Assembly: GCA_965217095.1 (NCBI GenBank)
Contig: OZ244235.1
Coordinates: 3,038,001 to 3,102,000, forward strand
Source: CAYNZV01 sp965217095
GTDB lineage: Bacteria; Latescibacterota; UBA2968; UBA8231
Direction of reading: 5' to 3'
Length of the DNA stretch: 64,000 bases
Part shown: positions 1 through 8,517 of the stretch, in pieces
Layout: the number at the start of each line of letters is the position of its first letter
How positions within the stretch are numbered: position 1 is the stretch's first letter
The notes under the pieces: model-generated
What the model was told of the DNA's origin: nothing
The model's input: only the letters and a program-made list of their open reading frames with translations
Databases searched by the model: none
Program-made: the position numbers and the translations under genes

Positions 1-150
1 ATCTCCCGTCCGGCGCACCATGAGCGCTTCGGCGACGTCGTGTTCGTGCTCCACGCCTTCTTGGCGCGCTTCCATGACGTCGTCGCCATCGTTGTTGTAA
101 ATGATCCGGCGTTGCCGCCAGCGTGCTCTCTCTCGTTCCGCATTCATCAT
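1..150 (-). CDS. N-terminal end of a truncated protein of unknown function (runs off the left edge)
   Basis: Fifty codons are open from two tandem ATGs down to the window edge. The protein begins MMNAERERAR and is very basic for its first 15 residues. It then carries the string RRIIYNNDGDDV, an acidic turn that I associate from memory with the start of large uncharacterised glycoside-hydrolase-like proteins in planctomycete-, Latescibacterota- and Poribacteria-type genomes. That association is weak. No signal peptide or membrane segment is visible in the part present. It lies on the same strand as the PhyH gene upstream of it, with about 60 bases between them. Confidence 0.5.
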   Translation of the reverse strand, partial: MMNAERERARWRQRRIIYNNDGDDVMEARQEGVEHEHDVAEALMVRRTGD

Positions 151-212
151 GATGGCATCTTCGCGTTATGACTAAGGAGGCGCGGATTGTTTGCCGAATG
201 ACATCTCAAAGA

Positions 213-1049
213 CTATCCCCGTGCAGGCTCATCCCTTTTTTCCCGTTCCTGCCGTACGAGCTCGGGCAGGTGGCCTTCGTTTTCAATGACTTGCCGCAGG
301 TGGCGCATACGTTCTGACGGACCGGTCTCGCGCATGGCATCGGAGTGCATCCTGTCGTTCAAGTATCGCGCATGAAAGCCGATGCGTTGCTTCAAGGATT
401 CGAGCTCTGATTCGGTCTCGCAGTGGTCGCAGAGATTCATCGTGAACATCCTGCGCCTTGTGTTTCCTCCAAACGAAGCATGCTTCAGGTTGTGATTGAA
501 GACGATGATATCACCGGGTTCCGGTTCAACGGCAACGGCCGGTAGATCGCGACCGTCCATACCAAACACTGCCTCGCTTTGTCCCCGGTATTCCTGAAGC
601 CGGTTCGCAAAGGCATCATCTACGCAATGACTGCCAGGAATCACGCGGATGCAGCCCGTTTCTCTGGTGAGAGAATCGAGATAGAAAGCGATCTTGATAT
701 AGTGGACCTCAGGGTTCCATCCATCCGAATGCCACGGCGTATCACCGACGTAGAAGTGGCCGTCGCCGGCGAGGTAATTGAAATCCTCGCCGAGCAAGCT
801 GGCGGCGAGGCCATGAATGGCAGGATGCTCGAGCAGCGTGCACAGCTTCGCGCTCTGATCGATGAAAGGCACGATGGAGGTTCTCTGGGTGCCGTCATGT
901 GGGACAAGGTCGCCGCCTTCCCCCATCCTTCGATCAAAGACCTCCTCGAATTCTTCAATAATCCAATCGATGCAGTCCCTTACCAGGCCCGGCAGATGCA
1001 GGAATCCAAACGTATTGTAATACTTGATCTGTTGTTCCGTGAGTATCAT
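213..1049 (-). CDS. Phytanoyl-CoA dioxygenase (PhyH) family Fe(II)/2-oxoglutarate oxygenase
   Basis: A 278-residue protein of the PhyH family, non-haem iron enzymes that hydroxylate small substrates with 2-oxoglutarate and O2. The start is placed at MILTEQQIKYY because PhyH proteins typically open with an L-x-x-x-Q-x-x-x-Y-x-x-x-G-F/Y element. An open extension of 18 residues upstream lacks this character. The ATG follows an AAGAG sequence. The metal triad is visible as HSDG (His-x-Asp) in the middle and the His of LKHASFGG near residue 215, with the RRRMF arginine after it. The length is normal for the family. The substrate cannot be told. It is followed on the same strand by the partial gene at the left edge and preceded by an MDR oxidoreductase. 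Confidence 0.9.
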   Translation of the reverse strand: MILTEQQIKYYNTFGFLHLPGLVRDCIDWIIEEFEEVFDRRMGEGGDLVPHDGTQRTSIVPFIDQSAKLCTLLEHPAIHGLAASLLGEDFNYLAGDGHFYVGDTPWHSDGWNPEVHYIKIAFYLDSLTRETGCIRVIPGSHCVDDAFANRLQEYRGQSEAVFGMDGRDLPAVAVEPEPGDIIVFNHNLKHASFGGNTRRRMFTMNLCDHCETESELESLKQRIGFHARYLNDRMHSDAMRETGPSERMRHLRQVIENEGHLPELVRQEREKRDEPARG

Positions 1050-1124
1050 GGTCGCTCTTGTGTCTGCGTTACGCTGCTCGATGCAAATACCGACGGTTAT
1101 CACGATGGAGGACTGCGCGCAGGC

Positions 1125-2129
1125 TTATTCCCAATCGAAAAAGATGCTCACCCACCCCGCTGTACCGGCGCGAATCTTACGGTAGAGATCGTTGGCCTCT
1201 TCCGGTTTGGCCACGTGGCTGATAAAAGGATCCACCTGGAGGTCTCCGGAGGCGATGAGTCTCATGATCGCTTTGCGGTTGCGCTGGCGGGTCCAGGGCC
1301 AGTAGGGATGGGGGTTGTTTTCCAGGCCCTGCCCATAGATACCCCGGATATCCAGTTCCCGGCAGAGCAGTTCAACCTGAAGGCCGATCTCTACGGTTCC
1401 CGGCGGGCTTCCCACCAGAATCACCTTGGCCCGGTCCCCGGCGGCTTTCATGCAGGGCACCAGGACTTCGGGGTCACGGGTCGCATGAAAAACACAACGG
1501 GCGCCGCCGTCGGTGATCTCGCGAACCGCCTCGACCGCATCCTCCTTTGAAGCATCAATCGTGTGGGTTGCGCCGCTTACCTCACTTAAGCGCAAGCGCT
1601 CTGCATCCAGATCGACTGCAACAATCGGATAGCCTCCAGAAAGCCGGCAAAGGGCCGTCACCAGCTGCCCGACCACCCCCTGTCCGAAAATGGCGACCGG
1701 CTCGTCGATCTGAAGCTGCGCGCGTCGCACGCCGTGGAGGGAGACATCGCCCAGCACCGCAAAAGCGGCTTGTTCATCGGTGATATCGTATTCAATGGGT
1801 TGAATCGACGCGTGGAGCTCGGAACTCGACGCCTGGCCGGTGAGCCAGTGGGACCCGTGGTTTCCAAAGGCAAGCACTCTGTCGCCCGGCTTCAAATCGT
1901 CCACCCCGGAACCGACGGAAAGAACGCGCCCCGGCGTCGTGTATCCCATCGAACGCCCCCCGCCGGCGCCCGCCGCCTCCACCATCACATTCTTCTCACT
2001 ACCCGCGCTAATCTGACTTCGATGCACACGAATCAGCACCTGCCCCGAGCCCGGTGCGGAAACCTCGAAGGCCTCGAGCTCTACCCGGTCCCCCTCGACG
2101 AGCACGAGCCTTCTTCCTGTCTCTGTCAC
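1125..2129 (-). CDS. Zinc-type/medium-chain (MDR) alcohol dehydrogenase-like oxidoreductase
   Basis: A 334-residue MDR-family protein. It has an N-terminal GroES-like domain with the ISAGSE motif and GYTTPGRVLSVG, then a Rossmann domain with VAIFGQGVVGQLV. Proteins of this form are NAD(P)-dependent dehydrogenases of alcohols or sugars. The usual structural-zinc cysteine cluster is absent, as in many bacterial sugar dehydrogenases of the SAGSE subgroup. The start is a GTG whose GTGA overlaps the stop of the upstream DUF1992 gene, so the two are probably translationally coupled. The downstream PhyH gene lies 75 bases away and could be in the same transcript. The substrate is not predictable from sequence. 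Confidence 0.85.
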   Translation of the reverse strand: MTETGRRLVLVEGDRVELEAFEVSAPGSGQVLIRVHRSQISAGSEKNVMVEAAGAGGGRSMGYTTPGRVLSVGSGVDDLKPGDRVLAFGNHGSHWLTGQASSSELHASIQPIEYDITDEQAAFAVLGDVSLHGVRRAQLQIDEPVAIFGQGVVGQLVTALCRLSGGYPIVAVDLDAERLRLSEVSGATHTIDASKEDAVEAVREITDGGARCVFHATRDPEVLVPCMKAAGDRAKVILVGSPPGTVEIGLQVELLCRELDIRGIYGQGLENNPHPYWPWTRQRNRKAIMRLIASGDLQVDPFISHVAKPEEANDLYRKIRAGTAGWVSIFFDWE

Positions 2130-2920
2130 CGATCTTCACCATATATAGGGGCTGTGTTTGGATTCCCGCTGCGCATCCGCCGCCACCAGCGGACGAGCCC
2201 GAACCCAGTACCACGGCTCTCGTGAAGCTCATCGACGCGCCGCTCCCAATCTCGAGGCAGAGAATCCAAATGCGGGGGAATCTCCGCCAAGTCGGTCATG
2301 AGTGCGTCTAGATCCAACAGCGGAAGCTGCAGTTGTTGCGGCAGGTCGCCCGCGATAATCTCGGAATTGAGCTGCCGTATCGTCGCTTGGGCCTGCTCCA
2401 GAATATTCTTGTACTCCAAGATGAAATGCTCGCGCCTTCGGTTGCAATCGGTTATGAGCTTCGCCAACAGCCGACCCGTTTCCACAACTATATAGGTCTG
2501 CGGATCCCCAGACTCGATCTGCCAATGTTCCCCAAGCCAGTGGTTGACACCTACAACCCTCTCGAGATCGGAACGCTTGCCGAATTGGCCGACAAAACTG
2601 GACGCCGCCGCTTCGAGCTGGGACCGGAGCGACTCCAGATGTCTCATCTCCCGCTCTCTGAGTTCGACGGCCGTTTGGCCGAGGACCTCGACCTCCCGCC
2701 TCTTCCGCAGTTGGTCGGGGACAAGCCCGTTGTCGCTAAGCAGTTGATTGGCCACTCTGTGCTCCGCATCCACCTGGAAATATGTATCGAGATTCAAAGG
2801 TTTACCCTTGCCGGGAAGCTGCTCGAGATCTCCGGCTGCGTCACCCAACAGGTCGTCCGGGGTGCGCAGTTCCGGCGAGCCGTTCGATCTGCGCAGCGGG
2901 CTTTTGTTTTTGTCTAACAT
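2126..2920 (-). CDS. DUF1992 (DnaJ-associated, DNAJC28-like) domain protein
   Basis: A 264-residue soluble protein. The N-terminal part carries the DUF1992 signature: an acidic helix, LPGKGKPLNLDTYF, then RVANQLLSDNGLVPDQL. The remainder is helical and charged, with a likely coiled coil around residues 70-110 and again near 160-200. DUF1992 proteins are often annotated as DnaJ-family or DNAJC28-like, but no J domain with an HPD motif is present here. The ATG is preceded by GGAAGAAG at good spacing. Its stop overlaps the GTG start of the MDR gene. Function unknown. Confidence 0.75.
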   Translation of the reverse strand: MLDKNKSPLRRSNGSPELRTPDDLLGDAAGDLEQLPGKGKPLNLDTYFQVDAEHRVANQLLSDNGLVPDQLRKRREVEVLGQTAVELREREMRHLESLRSQLEAAASSFVGQFGKRSDLERVVGVNHWLGEHWQIESGDPQTYIVVETGRLLAKLITDCNRRREHFILEYKNILEQAQATIRQLNSEIIAGDLPQQLQLPLLDLDALMTDLAEIPPHLDSLPRDWERRVDELHESRGTGFGLVRWWRRMRSGNPNTAPIYGEDR

Positions 2921-3097
2921 GGTCTTCTTCCTTTCACCGGTAGGCGCCGATTGGTAGACACCTCACGACTTCGGAGTCGAGCGCAACCAGAACCATATCT
3001 GAAGATACTAAGGACTGTGGTGCCGGTCACCCGCATCTACAAGCCGAAAACACTGTGATTGTCCATGCCCTGTTAAGGCGAAGACCGATATTACTAC

Positions 3098-3127
3098 TTG
3101 CCCGCACACACAAAAAGGCGCTATATA
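3098..3127 (+). promoter_or_regulatory. Possible sigma-70-type promoter for the downstream PhyH gene
   Basis: TTGCCC and TATATA are separated by 18 bases, and the -10-like box lies 33 bases upstream of the chosen ATG. The surrounding 240 bases hold no gene. This is a pattern match only. Confidence 0.3.
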
Positions 3128-3159
3128 TTTCCTATAAACCCCATCACCCAGGAGCCATT

Positions 3160-4023
3160 ATGCTCACCCGGGATCAAATCGACTTCTACCGAGAAAACGG
3201 CTACCTCGCCCTCTCGAGTATCTTCACTCCTGACGAAATGGCTGAAGCCAATAACATCGTTGACGATTTCATTGAAAAAAGCCGCACAGTCACGGAGAGC
3301 TCAGGACATTACGACCTCGAACCCGACCACACCCCCGAACATCCACGGGTCCGCCGCCTCGGCAACCCCGCCGCCTACCATCCCCTCTTCGACGCCCTGA
3401 TGCGTTCCGACCGCATACTGGACCGCCTCGTCCCCCTCATCGGCCCCAACATCCGCGCCCAGGGCAACAAGATTAACATCAAACCCGGCGGCGGCGGCAC
3501 CCCTGTGGAATGGCACCAGGACTTTGCCCATCATCCTCAAACCAACAGCGATCTCTGCGCCATCGGCATCGCCCTCGAAGACATGACGAAGGAAAGCGGC
3601 TGTATGATGGTAATCCCCGGTTCCCATGCGGGACCCGTTCTCGATCATCACCAGAGCGGCTTTTTCATCGGCGGCATCAGTCCTCGGCGAGACGGCATTG
3701 ACCTCTCCACGGCGGTTCCCCTCGAACTTAAGGCCGGCGACATCTCGATCCATCACACCCGAACACTGCATGGTTCGGCCGCCAACAACTCGACCAGCTC
3801 CCGCAGGCTCCTGATCTACGAGTATGCCGCTGCGGACGCATGGTCCCTCCCCGGTGCCAAAGACTTAGACGCCCTCAGCGCAAACGTTCTCCGGGGGGAA
3901 CCGACGCAGGATGTCCGTCTCGAATCGATGACGCTTCGTATGCGTCACCCCGGAGACCCCCGATCGGGCCGCGGCATCTTTGAGCTCCAGGGCCTCCTCG
4001 AAGACAAGGTCTTTACCGAGTAA
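3160..4023 (+). CDS. Phytanoyl-CoA dioxygenase (PhyH) family oxygenase
   Basis: A 287-residue PhyH-family 2-oxoglutarate oxygenase. The start is set at MLTRDQIDFYRENGYL because the ATG follows CAGGAG at ideal spacing and the family normally starts at this element. A longer open frame upstream (35 residues, rich in Arg and His) looks non-coding. Metal ligands are visible as WHQDF and TLHGS, and the 2-oxoglutarate arginine is likely in the SSRRLL segment. The protein is full length. It is the only plus-strand gene in the first 5 kb and diverges from the DUF1992 gene. Its 3' end abuts a fragment of a different gene. Confidence 0.9.
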   Translation: MLTRDQIDFYRENGYLALSSIFTPDEMAEANNIVDDFIEKSRTVTESSGHYDLEPDHTPEHPRVRRLGNPAAYHPLFDALMRSDRILDRLVPLIGPNIRAQGNKINIKPGGGGTPVEWHQDFAHHPQTNSDLCAIGIALEDMTKESGCMMVIPGSHAGPVLDHHQSGFFIGGISPRRDGIDLSTAVPLELKAGDISIHHTRTLHGSAANNSTSSRRLLIYEYAAADAWSLPGAKDLDALSANVLRGEPTQDVRLESMTLRMRHPGDPRSGRGIFELQGLLEDKVFTE

Positions 4024-4226
4024 CCAGCCCGAGAACTGGCGCTTTATTGGTGGCGTGGGACGGGGAGCAGGCTGACCGTCTGCCAGAGATCATCGAGAAC
4101 GCCCATGCCAACGGTGTAGATGATATCCGCGCGCTGACGCGTCAGCAGGTGTTCGACCGAGAACCCGCCCTTGGGCCAGGCGTCGCCGCCGGCGTTCTCG
4201 TTCCCGGTGAGTCGATCATCTTTGAT
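4024..4226 (+). pseudogene. Internal fragment of an FAD-dependent (DAO-family) oxidoreductase
   Basis: Immediately after the PhyH stop, the plus strand reads TGALLVAWDGEQADRL, then an ANGVDDIR region, then REPALGPGV and LVPGESII. This matches the middle of glycerol-3-phosphate-dehydrogenase/LhgO-like FAD oxidoreductases of about 380 residues, where the segment sits near residues 75-145. There is no N-terminal nucleotide-binding GxGxxG and no remaining C-terminus. After GESII the similarity stops, and the opposite strand becomes meaningful. It is a scar of a lost gene or an assembly junction. Confidence 0.6.
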
Positions 4227-4330
4227 CGCAGGGTTCAAGCACTGTTCGGCGCGAGTCAGGCTCTCGATCAGGTAGTCGTCGAAGAAGACCTGCTTGCTGG
4301 ATCCAATCTCTATCGCGTTGTCTTCTGTTT
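4216..4330 (-). pseudogene. N-terminal fragment of a glycosyl-hydrolase-like (GH32/43 propeller) protein
   Basis: The minus strand downstream of the sulfatase stop reads IEIGSSKQVFFDDYLIES followed by LTRAEQCLNPAIK. This is the characteristic opening of a family of secreted or cytosolic five-bladed-propeller hydrolase-like proteins ('FFDDYLIE ... LNPA'). No ATG, GTG or TTG is in frame just upstream. The similarity ends after about 35 residues, where the fragment meets the FAD-oxidoreductase fragment. The frame continues to a stop at 4044, but that part is the antisense of the other fragment. A full-length distant relative is present at 51263-52843. Confidence 0.5.
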
Positions 4331-4354
4331 TTCGCCTCGGGGATCGCCTAGCAG

Positions 4355-5845
4355 CTAATCCGCTTCGCGAAGCGGCTGTGCCCAGTGTTCCATGCGCTGA
4401 TCTTCGTTGCACATGCGCCAGCGCAACAGCTTGTGGCAGCAGCTCAGCTCGATGTCGGCATACTCTGCCAGTCCTGCCACGTTTTTCAGCTCGTCGGGAT
4501 CGGATCTCAGATCGAAGAGGATGGGCGGAAACTCCGGATCGGCGAAATAGATGTATTTGAACTTCCGGTCTCGCACGACCCAGAGAATGTGGAGGTCCGG
4601 ATCCGGATTCTCTCCGGCCCAACGGCGGCCCCGGTAGTCGAACTCGTAATGAATATCCTCGCGGGGTTCATACTCCGGGTCATTGCGCAGCAACCCCAAA
4701 AGACTGCGTCCCTGAAAGCGATCGGGAATCTGCTCGCCCAGGGCTTCCATCAGTGTTGGAGCGGAATCGATCGACTCCACGAAATGGGGCAGAATCTGGC
4801 CACGGGTGACATCCGCTTCGGGCGACGGATCTTTGATGATATACGGGATGCGCATGCCACCGTCGAAAAACTGGCCCTTTGACAACAGATAGTGATCACC
4901 CAGATGCTCACCGTGGTCCGATGAGAAAATGATCAACGTATCATCCCACTGCCCGCTCTCCTCGAGGGCCTCGAACAGCAGGCCCAGGTTTTCGTCTACC
5001 TCGGTTATCATGCCGTAGTAGCAGGCCCGGTACTCCTGCAGGTGCAGCTCATCCTGCAGATGCTCTGGAACCAGGTTGCGCAGATACGGATGGGTCGGAT
5101 TCAGCTCTTCCTCTGAGCGCGCCGCCGGCGGCATGTCCCCCGGATCGTACATGTCGCAGTAGGGCTCGCAGCAGATATTCGGTGGGTGCGGTTTGTTGTA
5201 GTTGAGACTCAGCACCCATCCCTTGTCTCCGGGGGCCGGCTTGCGGTCGCGTACGTAGTCGATCGCCCGCTCGGTTACGTAGCGGCACTCGCTGTGCTCT
5301 TTGCGGTAGCGAGCCGGGAAATGCTGCGGCAGATGCTCGCCTGGTCCGCCCTCGGGCACGTTCGGCGAGTGAATGGCTTCGTTGTTCAGCAGCTCCTTGG
5401 GGTAGCCCTGCTCACCGAGCCATTGGAAGTACTCTGGACTGTCCTTCACGTGGTAATGCACCCGTTCGAACCCAGGCAGGCAGTTCTCCTGATTCAAACT
5501 GGTCAGTCGGTCATCACCCTCGGGCAACACAGCCGGATCGATGGTATAGGTATTGTAGCCGATGAGTCCCGGATCGTAACCGGCCTCCCTGAGGATGAAA
5601 GCGAAGTTGTCCTCGGCGTCCAGCAGAGGGGTCCCGTTGTGTACGACCCGCGTCGAACACAGATACCTGCTCGTATAGATGCACATCCTGCTGGGACCGC
5701 ATGGGGCCGTTTGGTTGAAGCAGTGTGTGAAGGAGACACCCTCGGAGGCAAGCCGGTCCAGGTTGGGGGTCTGAATCACGTCGTTGCCCAGGTGTCTCAG
5801 ACAGTCGGAGCGAAACTGGTCGGCCAGAATCAGGAGTACATTCAT
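4355..5845 (-). CDS. Sulfatase (formylglycine-dependent arylsulfatase family)
   Basis: A 496-residue type I sulfatase/alkaline-phosphatase-superfamily enzyme. The start MNVLLILADQ is chosen because the ADQFR metal site must lie at the very N-terminus; a 12-residue extension upstream runs into the insertion sequence. The catalytic Cys49 lies in CGPSRMCIYTSRY and should be converted to formylglycine. The metal-binding SSDHGEHLGDH motif is near residue 310. No signal peptide is present, so a cytoplasmic or non-classical location is likely. The substrate could be a sulfated sugar or choline-sulfate-like compound; the ADQ form is common in both. An IS element sits 23 bases upstream of the ATG and has probably displaced the native promoter. 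Confidence 0.9.
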   Translation of the reverse strand: MNVLLILADQFRSDCLRHLGNDVIQTPNLDRLASEGVSFTHCFNQTAPCGPSRMCIYTSRYLCSTRVVHNGTPLLDAEDNFAFILREAGYDPGLIGYNTYTIDPAVLPEGDDRLTSLNQENCLPGFERVHYHVKDSPEYFQWLGEQGYPKELLNNEAIHSPNVPEGGPGEHLPQHFPARYRKEHSECRYVTERAIDYVRDRKPAPGDKGWVLSLNYNKPHPPNICCEPYCDMYDPGDMPPAARSEEELNPTHPYLRNLVPEHLQDELHLQEYRACYYGMITEVDENLGLLFEALEESGQWDDTLIIFSSDHGEHLGDHYLLSKGQFFDGGMRIPYIIKDPSPEADVTRGQILPHFVESIDSAPTLMEALGEQIPDRFQGRSLLGLLRNDPEYEPREDIHYEFDYRGRRWAGENPDPDLHILWVVRDRKFKYIYFADPEFPPILFDLRSDPDELKNVAGLAEYADIELSCCHKLLRWRMCNEDQRMEHWAQPLREAD

Positions 5846-5868
5846 CGCGTCACGGAATAAGAGACAAA

Positions 5869-7001
5869 TGGGGGTATCCATTTAACCGGAGTTACCATAT
5901 GTTCAGTGCATGGCGTATTCTCGCGCTGGCAAGCACTACCCGGGCTCGGTTGGCGAGTTTCAAGCCTGGTTTCGAACCGATGCGGACTGCCTGGACTACC
6001 TCGAATGGCTGCGGTGGCCCGACGGCTTCGTCTGTCCGAGTTGCGGCCACGAAGGCGGTTGGCGCTTGGGCGATGGCCGCTTCATGTGTCCGGCGTGTTC
6101 GACACGCAGTTCGGTGACGGCCGGTACGATCTTCGATCGGACGCGGACACCCTTGACGATATGGTACACCGCCTGCTGGCTGTTCGCCACCGGTAAAGAC
6201 GGGATCTCGGCGTTGAGCTTGAAGCGAGTACTGGAGATCAGCTCCTACCAGACTGCCTGGGCCATGCTGCACCGCCTGCGGTCGGTGTTGGTACGTCCCG
6301 GTCGGGATCTGCTGAGCGGGACGGTACAGGTGGACGAGACCTACATCGGCGGCGCCGAGCCTGGGCTGGCCGGTGGCCGCGCTAGGGGCAAGAAGGTGCT
6401 GACCGGTATCGCAGTTGAGGTTCATGAGCCGAGAGGATTGGGGCGGTGCCGCATGTCGCCACTGGCCGATGCCTCTGCCGAGACCTTGCACGCGTTCGTG
6501 ATGGATCACGTCGAGCCGGGCTCGACGATCATCACCGACGGGTGGCCCGCTTATCAGGGACTGGCTCAGCTCGGCTACGAGCACGATCGGCGCAGCCAGG
6601 GCGCGGCCCGCGCTCGGGGCGATGATCCCAACAAGCTGTTGCCCGCCGTGCACCGCGTTGTCTCACTGGCCAAGCGGTGGCTGCTGGGAACGCATCAAGG
6701 GGCCGCCGACAGTACCCACATGAGCCACTACCTCAACGAGTTCGTGTTCCGCTTCAATCGCCGCCGCTCCCGCAGCCGCGGCATGGTGTTTTATCGCGTG
6801 CTCGAGCTGGCCGTGGCCCACGAGCCGATGCGTTTCCAGGATCTCATTGCCAGCCGACGGCCGAGGAAGCTGCCCCCCGAGCCGCCCAAACGGCGAGGGC
6901 ATCCCACGAGCCTGGAACGCCCAGGGGCAAACCGGCCGTGGCGGTCGGCGGCCGAACACTGATGGGGGTCGCGACGCACTCCGGTTAAATGGATACCCCC
7001 A
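5869..7001 (+). mobile_element. IS1595-family (ISXO2-like) insertion sequence, copy 1
   Basis: The element is 1133 bases long with perfect 24-base terminal inverted repeats (5869-5892 and 6978-7001; outer bases TGGGGGTATCC). It is flanked by the direct repeat AGAGACAAA (5860-5868 and 7002-7010), the target duplication. The repeat can be read as 10 bases if the outermost A/T is assigned to the target. It encodes one transposase. A second copy of identical length lies at 21595-22727 in the opposite orientation. The translated transposases differ by one residue, so at least one transposition was recent. Confidence 0.95.
5910..6962 (+). CDS. IS1595-family (ISXO2-like) transposase
   Basis: A 350-residue transposase. 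The N-terminus has a zinc ribbon, CPSCGHEGGWR followed by FMCPACSTR about 15 residues later. After it come TIFDRTRTPLTIWY, the VDETYIGGAEPG motif with the first catalytic Asp, and IITDGWPAYQGL with the second. A C-terminal helical segment has the FNRRRS region. This is the ISXO2-like DDE fold of the IS1595 family. The frame is intact from the ATG, so the element is probably autonomous. It differs from copy 2 at residue 4 (Ser here, Pro there). Confidence 0.95.
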   Translation: MAYSRAGKHYPGSVGEFQAWFRTDADCLDYLEWLRWPDGFVCPSCGHEGGWRLGDGRFMCPACSTRSSVTAGTIFDRTRTPLTIWYTACWLFATGKDGISALSLKRVLEISSYQTAWAMLHRLRSVLVRPGRDLLSGTVQVDETYIGGAEPGLAGGRARGKKVLTGIAVEVHEPRGLGRCRMSPLADASAETLHAFVMDHVEPGSTIITDGWPAYQGLAQLGYEHDRRSQGAARARGDDPNKLLPAVHRVVSLAKRWLLGTHQGAADSTHMSHYLNEFVFRFNRRRSRSRGMVFYRVLELAVAHEPMRFQDLIASRRPRKLPPEPPKRRGHPTSLERPGANRPWRSAAEH

Positions 7002-7122
7002 AGAGACAAAATAGCAGTGGCTGCGGCAGTACCCACCGGATGCACGCAGTTAAAGAACATACACATCCCGCCGACCCTGTCTTGCCCCGCATCGGACCAC
7101 AATGCCGCGCGTCGGTCCGACC

Positions 7123-8517
7123 TCAAGGGGATCTCGCCCAATTCCGCCCGCGCACGAAAGTGGGGCCGCCTGGAGGTTCTTCGACCGGCTCCACGTGGCC
7201 GTCCGTATAACGGTAGTAGCAAGGGATCGTCCGTGCCGGGATTCGCTCCCATTCGTGGGGTGGGTAAACCTGCGGCTGTTGGCCGGTTTTAGCCACCCAG
7301 AATGCAGTTGATACGCTGTGGAAGAACAAGGCATCTCCAAGCAGGTTCGGCACGTCGAATGCGACCGTACGGCAGTCGTCGGCGACCACATCGCTCAGCG
7401 AGCGTTCCAGGTCGCCGGCGGCAAGCCAATCGCGGTTTCGCAGATGGAGCGTCGAAACCAGGACCAGGGCGAAACAGATAACGCCTGTTCTGATTATTCG
7501 CCTGAAGCGGCAGTTGTTGTGCAGGTAGATCAGAATATGCCCTATGGCCATGGAGTAACCGGGCACTGCTAGGTAAGCGAGACGACGCGGACGCTCGCCC
7601 AGAACCAGGAGTGGCAGCAGAGAAAGGAGAATCCACAAGAGCGGCATTCCCAGGCCGGCAGATGGGCGCTCACCGTTCTTTCTGGCTTGCCACATATAGG
7701 CTGCGAGCAACAATACGGTCAGGATCAACAACGGCGGGAATACCTCGAATAAATTCGCTCCGATCTGTCCGGGGTTGTAGTAGACGATCCTGCCACCGAT
7801 CGCGCTGCCGCCGGCCAGCAGGTAGAGGTAGTAAGCCCCGTTGGTCAGCACCGACCCCAGACTCGCTTCCAGGCCGTAATAACCAGTGGCGAGTTGCAAT
7901 ACGCCGAACCGCCAATACAGATAGAATCCCGTACAGAGGCCAAGGGCCAACGGAACTCGCCAATCCCAATGGCGAAGTGGAACGTAGCAGGTGTGCCAAC
8001 CTGCCCACACCAAGAGAACAATCGGAAAATTCTCGTAAAACCCCTGGCCCAGCACGAAAGCAACCACGATGCCGACGACTGGTCCGCCTCGTAGCGCCAG
8101 GTAAAGGGCCGTCAGGCCGCACAATCCCGATATTAGGCTCATTTGTCCGGAGATCCAACTCACGCTCTCGGTGTTGAGCGGGTGCAAGACAAACAGCGCG
8201 GCCGCGATCAGGCCGATCCGGCGTTCGCTCCATAGCAGGCACAAGCGATAGACGCAGCATGCAGCGGCGAGGTGCGCGGCGAAGGAGACCAGGTGATACG
8301 GCAGGGAAGACAAGCCGAACAGGCGGTATTGAAGGGCGTAGGACCATTCGGCGGCGGGCCGGAAGAAACCCCCGGGCCAGGAGTGGAAAAGCGCGCTGGT
8401 AAAGTCCAGATGGGCGCCGGAGATCAGGGAGATATCGTCCTTGACGAAGAAAGCTTGGCCGGCGGGCCAGTAAGCCACTGCTGCCAGTGCCAGGATTCCG
8501 AGAGCCACACCTTTCAT
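7123..8517 (-). CDS. Polytopic membrane protein, GT-C glycosyltransferase-like
   Basis: A 464-residue protein with about ten hydrophobic segments. It starts at MKGVALGILAL, whose ATGA overlaps the stop of the upstream paralogue. A longer open frame upstream lies antisense to that gene and is discounted. Loop 1 after the first helix has FFVKDDISL, the acidic-pair position of GT-C enzymes that use polyprenyl-phosphate sugars (dolichyl-phosphate-mannose/ArnT-like). It is followed by FRPAAEWSYALQYRLFG and the HLVSFAAHL helix. The large C-terminal loop after the last helix is periplasmic-like. Together with the gene upstream it probably glycosylates a lipid or protein. Donor and acceptor are unknown. 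A weak hairpin (7092-7098 with 7114-7120) follows the stop. Confidence 0.7.
   Translation of the reverse strand: MKGVALGILALAAVAYWPAGQAFFVKDDISLISGAHLDFTSALFHSWPGGFFRPAAEWSYALQYRLFGLSSLPYHLVSFAAHLAAACCVYRLCLLWSERRIGLIAAALFVLHPLNTESVSWISGQMSLISGLCGLTALYLALRGGPVVGIVVAFVLGQGFYENFPIVLLVWAGWHTCYVPLRHWDWRVPLALGLCTGFYLYWRFGVLQLATGYYGLEASLGSVLTNGAYYLYLLAGGSAIGGRIVYYNPGQIGANLFEVFPPLLILTVLLLAAYMWQARKNGERPSAGLGMPLLWILLSLLPLLVLGERPRRLAYLAVPGYSMAIGHILIYLHNNCRFRRIIRTGVICFALVLVSTLHLRNRDWLAAGDLERSLSDVVADDCRTVAFDVPNLLGDALFFHSVSTAFWVAKTGQQPQVYPPHEWERIPARTIPCYYRYTDGHVEPVEEPPGGPTFVRGRNWARSP

Noticed and set aside
579..1550. A long plus-strand frame of 323 codons
   Set aside because: It is antisense to the PhyH and MDR genes, which have clear family motifs; the plus-strand product has none.
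2945..3010. A stretch resembling part of a leucine tRNA (ATTGGTAGACACC)
   Set aside because: No acceptor stem, anticodon arm or T-loop of correct form could be drawn around it.
7092..7120. Terminator after the GT-C operon (TCGGACC/GGTCCGA stem)
   Set aside because: The loop is 15 bases and no T-run follows on the minus strand; too weak to list as a feature.
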